A stretch of DNA of 64,000 bases, from contig JAFQOO010000008.1 in NCBI GenBank assembly GCA_017403145.1, forward strand, positions 38,064-102,063. The letters run 5' to 3'. Shown here one piece after another: positions 60,475-64,000 of the stretch (position 1 is the stretch's first letter; the number at the start of each line of letters is the position of its first letter). The notes beneath the pieces are model-generated. The model saw only the letters and a program-made list of their open reading frames with translations, was not told where the DNA came from and did not search any database. Made by a program: the position numbers and the translations under genes. The stretch comes from Clostridia bacterium. GTDB taxonomy: Bacteria; Bacillota; Clostridia; Christensenellales; DTU072.

Positions 60475-61536
60475 TTAGAAGGTATAAGATACTTTGAGAA
60501 GATTATTCCAAGTTTCAAATTTAACGGTAGTACCGTCAACTAGTATCGAATCACTTGTGTTTGCAACGTTTGAAGGAATATCAAAAAGCAATCCTGCCTT
60601 CGTTGCAAGCTTGATATCATACCATATTCCTTTGCCTGATGCATTATTGATAATACTTGTTAAATCTAGTGTTGCTCTAAAGCTTTCACCTGCGCTACCA
60701 CTTACAAATTCGCCAACTACTTCCGTTACACTACCAAGTTTTTCATCCTCGCTATAAACTTCGATTGCTACGTCCCCTGCTACTTTGAACTTGCCCGTAA
60801 TAACAAGAGTCGCTTTATCGTTAACTTTTTCCAAAGTTGCCGAAACATCTTTGAATGCGGAATCGTAGTCCATAAGAGGTGTACTTACGTAGGTAACAAC
60901 GCCATTCTTTGCTGTGAGCACAACAAAGTAATAGGGTTTATTTGCATCGGGGCTTGCATCCGTTGTGGAATCAACGCCTGCAATTTGAATATTCTTTGCA
61001 ACGACTTCTGCTTGGGCATCAAATTGACGACTTGCGCTACGATACACTGCCTTGCCTGTAGGGTCGCAGAATGAACTCCAAGACGTACCTTCTACAAAGT
61101 TGAAGGTAACTACGTTAGATGGCATAATGCCATTCACTTTTTCGAGCTTGGGTGCAAACATCGGCTTCGCCATCGGCATCAAAGCATTTTTATCACCATC
61201 GACTACACGAATAAAATAACTTTCATAGGGAACGGTTGCTGTAAATACAAGTGCACCATCTTCATTTGTGAAAGTGATTGCTTCTGCATTCGTGGGAAGT
61301 TTTTCATAACGAGTAACGTAAACTTTTGTGTTAGCAGAAATCTCTATATCCGTTTTTATTTTGTAAAGGTAGACGTTGGTTTCTTTTTGCTCAACGTACA
61401 CCTCCGTAACATTGTATGCTTGATAAAACTCATTTCTATCAAAGCCCATAGTATCATCTTGACTACATGCGCACAGGCAAGCCACAAGAAGCGTCGTCAA
61501 AACCAATAGAAGTATTATTTTAAAATTTTTCTTCAT
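60475..61536 (-). CDS. Lipoprotein of the GH30 locus, unknown
   Basis: 353 aa. Signal peptide with a double-cysteine lipobox region (LLVACLCACS), so anchored outside the membrane. The body looks like a series of beta domains (VYLYKIKTDIEISANTKVYV, AGDVAIEVYSEDEKLGSVTE), perhaps carbohydrate-binding or adhesion modules. No family recognised. It lies between the two GH30 genes with gaps of 12-14 bases. Confidence 0.65.
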   Translation of the reverse strand: MKKNFKIILLLVLTTLLVACLCACSQDDTMGFDRNEFYQAYNVTEVYVEQKETNVYLYKIKTDIEISANTKVYVTRYEKLPTNAEAITFTNEDGALVFTATVPYESYFIRVVDGDKNALMPMAKPMFAPKLEKVNGIMPSNVVTFNFVEGTSWSSFCDPTGKAVYRSASRQFDAQAEVVAKNIQIAGVDSTTDASPDANKPYYFVVLTAKNGVVTYVSTPLMDYDSAFKDVSATLEKVNDKATLVITGKFKVAGDVAIEVYSEDEKLGSVTEVVGEFVSGSAGESFRATLDLTSIINNASGKGIWYDIKLATKAGLLFDIPSNVANTSDSILVDGTTVKFETWNNLLKVSYTF

Positions 61537-61548
61537 AGTAGTCTCTCC

Positions 61549-63024
61549 TTAACAAACGAAAGTAACAATACTTTGAGGTTGTACGTTGTACGTGATGCTC
61601 TTACCGCCGATAACTACGTCAACGTTTTCCGAAAGAACGTCGGATAGATTGCAAATAGTAACAACTATGGCACCATCCGCACGGTACAGTGCACAAGCTG
61701 AAATCATTGCATCGTTCGAGCTTTCAACGCGAAGTGCTTTTACTTCTTCACCATTTACTTTGTATGCAAATTTGCTGACTTGGGCCATTGCATAGTATGC
61801 AGAATTTTTGTTATAAACAAATTCCCCGTCAACTATATCCATATCCATAACACCATAGCAAACGTTACTATGTCCAACAGCGGTAGGAGTACCATCACTA
61901 CGAAGAACGTAGTTCCAGAACATACCTGCGCTTGAACCTTTGTTAACAGGTGCAATCGTTACGTTTTGTGCTGCGTATGCAAGATTTCTTGCAAAGTCGT
62001 TACTGCCTGAGTGCTCGGTTATCTCTGTTAAATAAAGCTCTTTGTCGGGATAAAGCTCGGTCATTTCCTCACATGCTTCAGTATACTCACCGCTATAGCC
62101 ATGGAATGCCGTGCCCGCAATATATTTTGAGGCCTCTTCATCGCCATATAGCTCTTCTAGATAGGTGCTTATGTTGTTAACGTTGTGGTCCCAAGATAAA
62201 ATCTTGACATCGTGGTCTAGTTGTTCTAGTTTTGGACCCAAGTCTTTAACTATTCTTGCTGCTTGATATCCGTCCATAAACATCATAGGATAGGTTGAAT
62301 GTGTCATAAAAGGCTCGTTAACAAGAGAAAGATGAGTTATTGTTATGCCTTCATTTTTGTAGCCATTGACAAACTTGACTAGATAATCTGCAAACACACT
62401 TTCGTACTTTTCTTCAAGGCTACCGCTGGTAAGTCTGCCACTGCTTTTCATCCATGCGGGGGCCGACCAAGGTACTGCTATAACTTGAATTTCGGGATTG
62501 ATAGCAACGATTTCCTTGAGAACCGCAATGATGTTTTTATCATGGTCGAGAGTAAATGAATTCAACTCCATATCTTCATCGTCGAAGTTGGCAAGGTCGC
62601 AACAAGTAAAATAATCTTTTCCTTCAATATAGTCGCTTGCGCCGATAGGAACTCTTACAAAATTAAATCTTGCGCCATCGGGACCAAATAACTCGTTAAG
62701 CATTTCTTTACGAACGTCGGTAGCTCCCTCTTGCATCAAAAGATAAGCGGATGAGTGGGTAAGCGATGCACCATATCCATAAAAATTTTGATACTTGTTT
62801 TCTACGTCAACGGTAACCATAGTGTTATATGATGTATCGTCATAGTCAACAAACTCAAGAGAGGTCTCTCTCATCATAAGTTTTGACATTGTTCCTGTCG
62901 TTACGTAAACTTGTGCATATTTCAACGTTCCATCATTTGCACCGCCATCCTTACAAGCTCCAAACGCGAATAATCCGGTAGCAAGAACAAGCAACATCAC
63001 AATTACTTTGTAAATTTTGTGCAT
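61549..63024 (-). CDS. GH30 glycosidase lipoprotein
   Basis: 491 aa. Signal peptide ending FAFGACKDGG (lipobox GAC), so the enzyme is displayed on the cell surface. YGYGASLTHSSAYLL, RVPIGASDYI, VPWSAPAWMKSSG, the acid/base glutamate in LVNEPFM and the nucleophile region YLTEITEH are GH30 features. Paralogue of the cytoplasmic GH30 two genes on: together they suggest extracellular trimming of a glycan, import through the neighbouring ABC system, and intracellular completion. Confidence 0.88.
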   Translation of the reverse strand: MHKIYKVIVMLLVLATGLFAFGACKDGGANDGTLKYAQVYVTTGTMSKLMMRETSLEFVDYDDTSYNTMVTVDVENKYQNFYGYGASLTHSSAYLLMQEGATDVRKEMLNELFGPDGARFNFVRVPIGASDYIEGKDYFTCCDLANFDDEDMELNSFTLDHDKNIIAVLKEIVAINPEIQVIAVPWSAPAWMKSSGRLTSGSLEEKYESVFADYLVKFVNGYKNEGITITHLSLVNEPFMTHSTYPMMFMDGYQAARIVKDLGPKLEQLDHDVKILSWDHNVNNISTYLEELYGDEEASKYIAGTAFHGYSGEYTEACEEMTELYPDKELYLTEITEHSGSNDFARNLAYAAQNVTIAPVNKGSSAGMFWNYVLRSDGTPTAVGHSNVCYGVMDMDIVDGEFVYNKNSAYYAMAQVSKFAYKVNGEEVKALRVESSNDAMISACALYRADGAIVVTICNLSDVLSENVDVVIGGKSITYNVQPQSIVTFVC

Positions 63025-63039
63025 AGTGTCCTCCGAAAA

Positions 63040-64000
63040 TTAGTCAAAGAGTAGATTTCCTTCGTTGTCATAAACGGACATATTGTCAAAATCAAGCGCT
63101 ACTACTTGCGTTTGAGCATTCCCTTCACCTTCAACAAAGAAAATATTATCTGCTATTTTAAGTTTCATAAATTTTTTCCCTTCAAAATCACAATTTCCCT
63201 CAAGAGTTGCAGTTAAAGTAGGATAAACTTCGTTTTCCCTTGCAATCCTTATTGCGTTAAGGTTAATTCCAAGTTTGAATTGATTTTCAAATATTTTTTT
63301 GCCCAGTCGATACATTTTGGTATTGAAATCATAAAATGTTTCTACACGAGTATCACCGAATATAGCATAATGCTTTTTAATCTTTTTACCCTCTTCATAT
63401 TCCTTTACGCTTTCAAACTTGAAATCTACTAGTGATTGGTTAGGAATAGAATCTACCACCTCTTCTTCTGTAACGAACGTTACTTTAGAAAGGTCGAGCG
63501 AGAAGGTACATTTATCTTCGTAATCACCTATCGCGAAAAATAACGAGCCTTGCGCGTTTACAAAGCATAGCTTTCCATCTTCAACATTTTCTCGCATTTC
63601 TACAACACCCGAAAAGTCGTTACCCGGAACAATCGCCTCTACAGGTAACCTTAACTTTATATCACCATCCTTTAGTGAATTGAGTGCAGAAGGCAATTTT
63701 AGGCTACCATTAAAAACTTTTAGGATGCCATTATTGAGAGTTGCATCGATTTCAACGTATTCAGGAATTTCCGGCAAAAGAGTGTCTTCTGTTTTATAAT
63801 CAAATAGATTTATAAGTTCCGTATTGACGTATGCAAATATTTCTCCATCGTTATAATAGACGTCGGATGAACCATAGCCCGTGAGTTCAATTTCTTTTTC
63901 GCCATCACGACTTAAAAGACGGACCAACGATTTAGGTCCCAAGTCTTCTACGTTAACAAGCTCGGTTGATACCCTTGCAAAGCCTTCTTGCGCCTCTCCC
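63040..64000 (-). CDS. Sugar ABC transporter ATPase (MalK/MsmK-like), C-terminal part with extension, cut by window edge
   Basis: The frame is open to base 64000; 319 codons are present. The early part (VSTELVNVEDLGPKSLVRL, YVNTELINLFDY) and IKLRLPVEAIVPG match the regulatory TOBE region of MalK-type ATPases: the LFD and RPE-like blocks are in the right order. About 150 additional residues follow, which are not usual. The ATPase core lies outside the window. It energises uptake of oligosaccharides in MalK-type systems; MsmK/MsmX-type subunits often serve several transporters. Confidence 0.72.
   Translation of the reverse strand, partial: GEAQEGFARVSTELVNVEDLGPKSLVRLLSRDGEKEIELTGYGSSDVYYNDGEIFAYVNTELINLFDYKTEDTLLPEIPEYVEIDATLNNGILKVFNGSLKLPSALNSLKDGDIKLRLPVEAIVPGNDFSGVVEMRENVEDGKLCFVNAQGSLFFAIGDYEDKCTFSLDLSKVTFVTEEEVVDSIPNQSLVDFKFESVKEYEEGKKIKKHYAIFGDTRVETFYDFNTKMYRLGKKIFENQFKLGINLNAIRIARENEVYPTLTATLEGNCDFEGKKFMKLKIADNIFFVEGEGNAQTQVVALDFDNMSVYDNEGNLLFD

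Overview
The window looks like one contig from an uncultured, moderately AT-rich, gut-type Firmicute of the class Clostridia. Grounds: an rpsF-ssb-rpsR operon, secA followed directly by prfB, a YyaC-type sporulation protein, a CsoR/P1B-ATPase pair, a tRNA gene with encoded CCA, strong AGGAGG-type ribosome sites and near-consensus TTGACA/TATAAT promoters with 17-18 bp spacers. The order or family cannot be fixed from sequence alone; a Christensenellales-like lineage is only a guess.

Layout. 1-20 kb: housekeeping and sugar genes. These are a cut-off tRNA nucleotidyltransferase, hpt-tilS, a Gfo/Idh/MocA oxidoreductase, a PAP2 phosphatase, DUF1846, a radical-SAM/SPASM protein, a GMP synthase that has lost the catalytic part of its glutaminase domain, DUF92, a large lipoprotein, mfd, a GH31 glycosidase, an alpha/beta-hydrolase-like protein and a GH78 rhamnosidase-like protein. 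20-27 kb: a Sel1-repeat protein, a small membrane protein, an orphan nucleotidyltransferase, rpsF-ssb-rpsR with a duplicated terminator, and csoR plus a P1B metal ATPase under two identical palindromic operators. 27-34 kb: a minus-strand operon (CvpA, a repeat-rich membrane-anchored protein, a short 2Fe-2S RACo-like protein), then yyaC, ftsH and DUF4234. 34-45.6 kb: secA-prfB-serS and three further genes, a short alaS and an archaeal-type phosphoglycerate mutase.

45.7-58.6 kb: an accessory island starting right after tRNA-Ser(GCT). It is visibly more AT-rich, carries gene debris (a frameshifted adenine methylase, a broken regulator-like gene) and has no integrase. It holds an ACT-metallo-beta-lactamase protein, a candidate structured RNA, and a restriction-modification cluster: a C-protein with C-box, an HNH endonuclease and a PUA-like/PD-(D/E)XK nuclease facing two DNA methyltransferases with their own HTH regulator. 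A second module follows: a small membrane protein, a 1236-aa nuclease-STAND-type NTPase and a HEPN-like protein. This second module is the best candidate for an undescribed defence system here.

58.6-64 kb: a carbohydrate locus on the minus strand with a cut-off sugar ABC ATPase, two GH30 glycosidases, a lipoprotein and DUF3592.

Cross-cutting signals: promoters of guaA, cvpA, secA and the alpha/beta-hydrolase gene all have an alternating CG-rich spacer. Several adjacent genes share one base at TAATG stop/start junctions. tilS appears to have a leaderless transcript.
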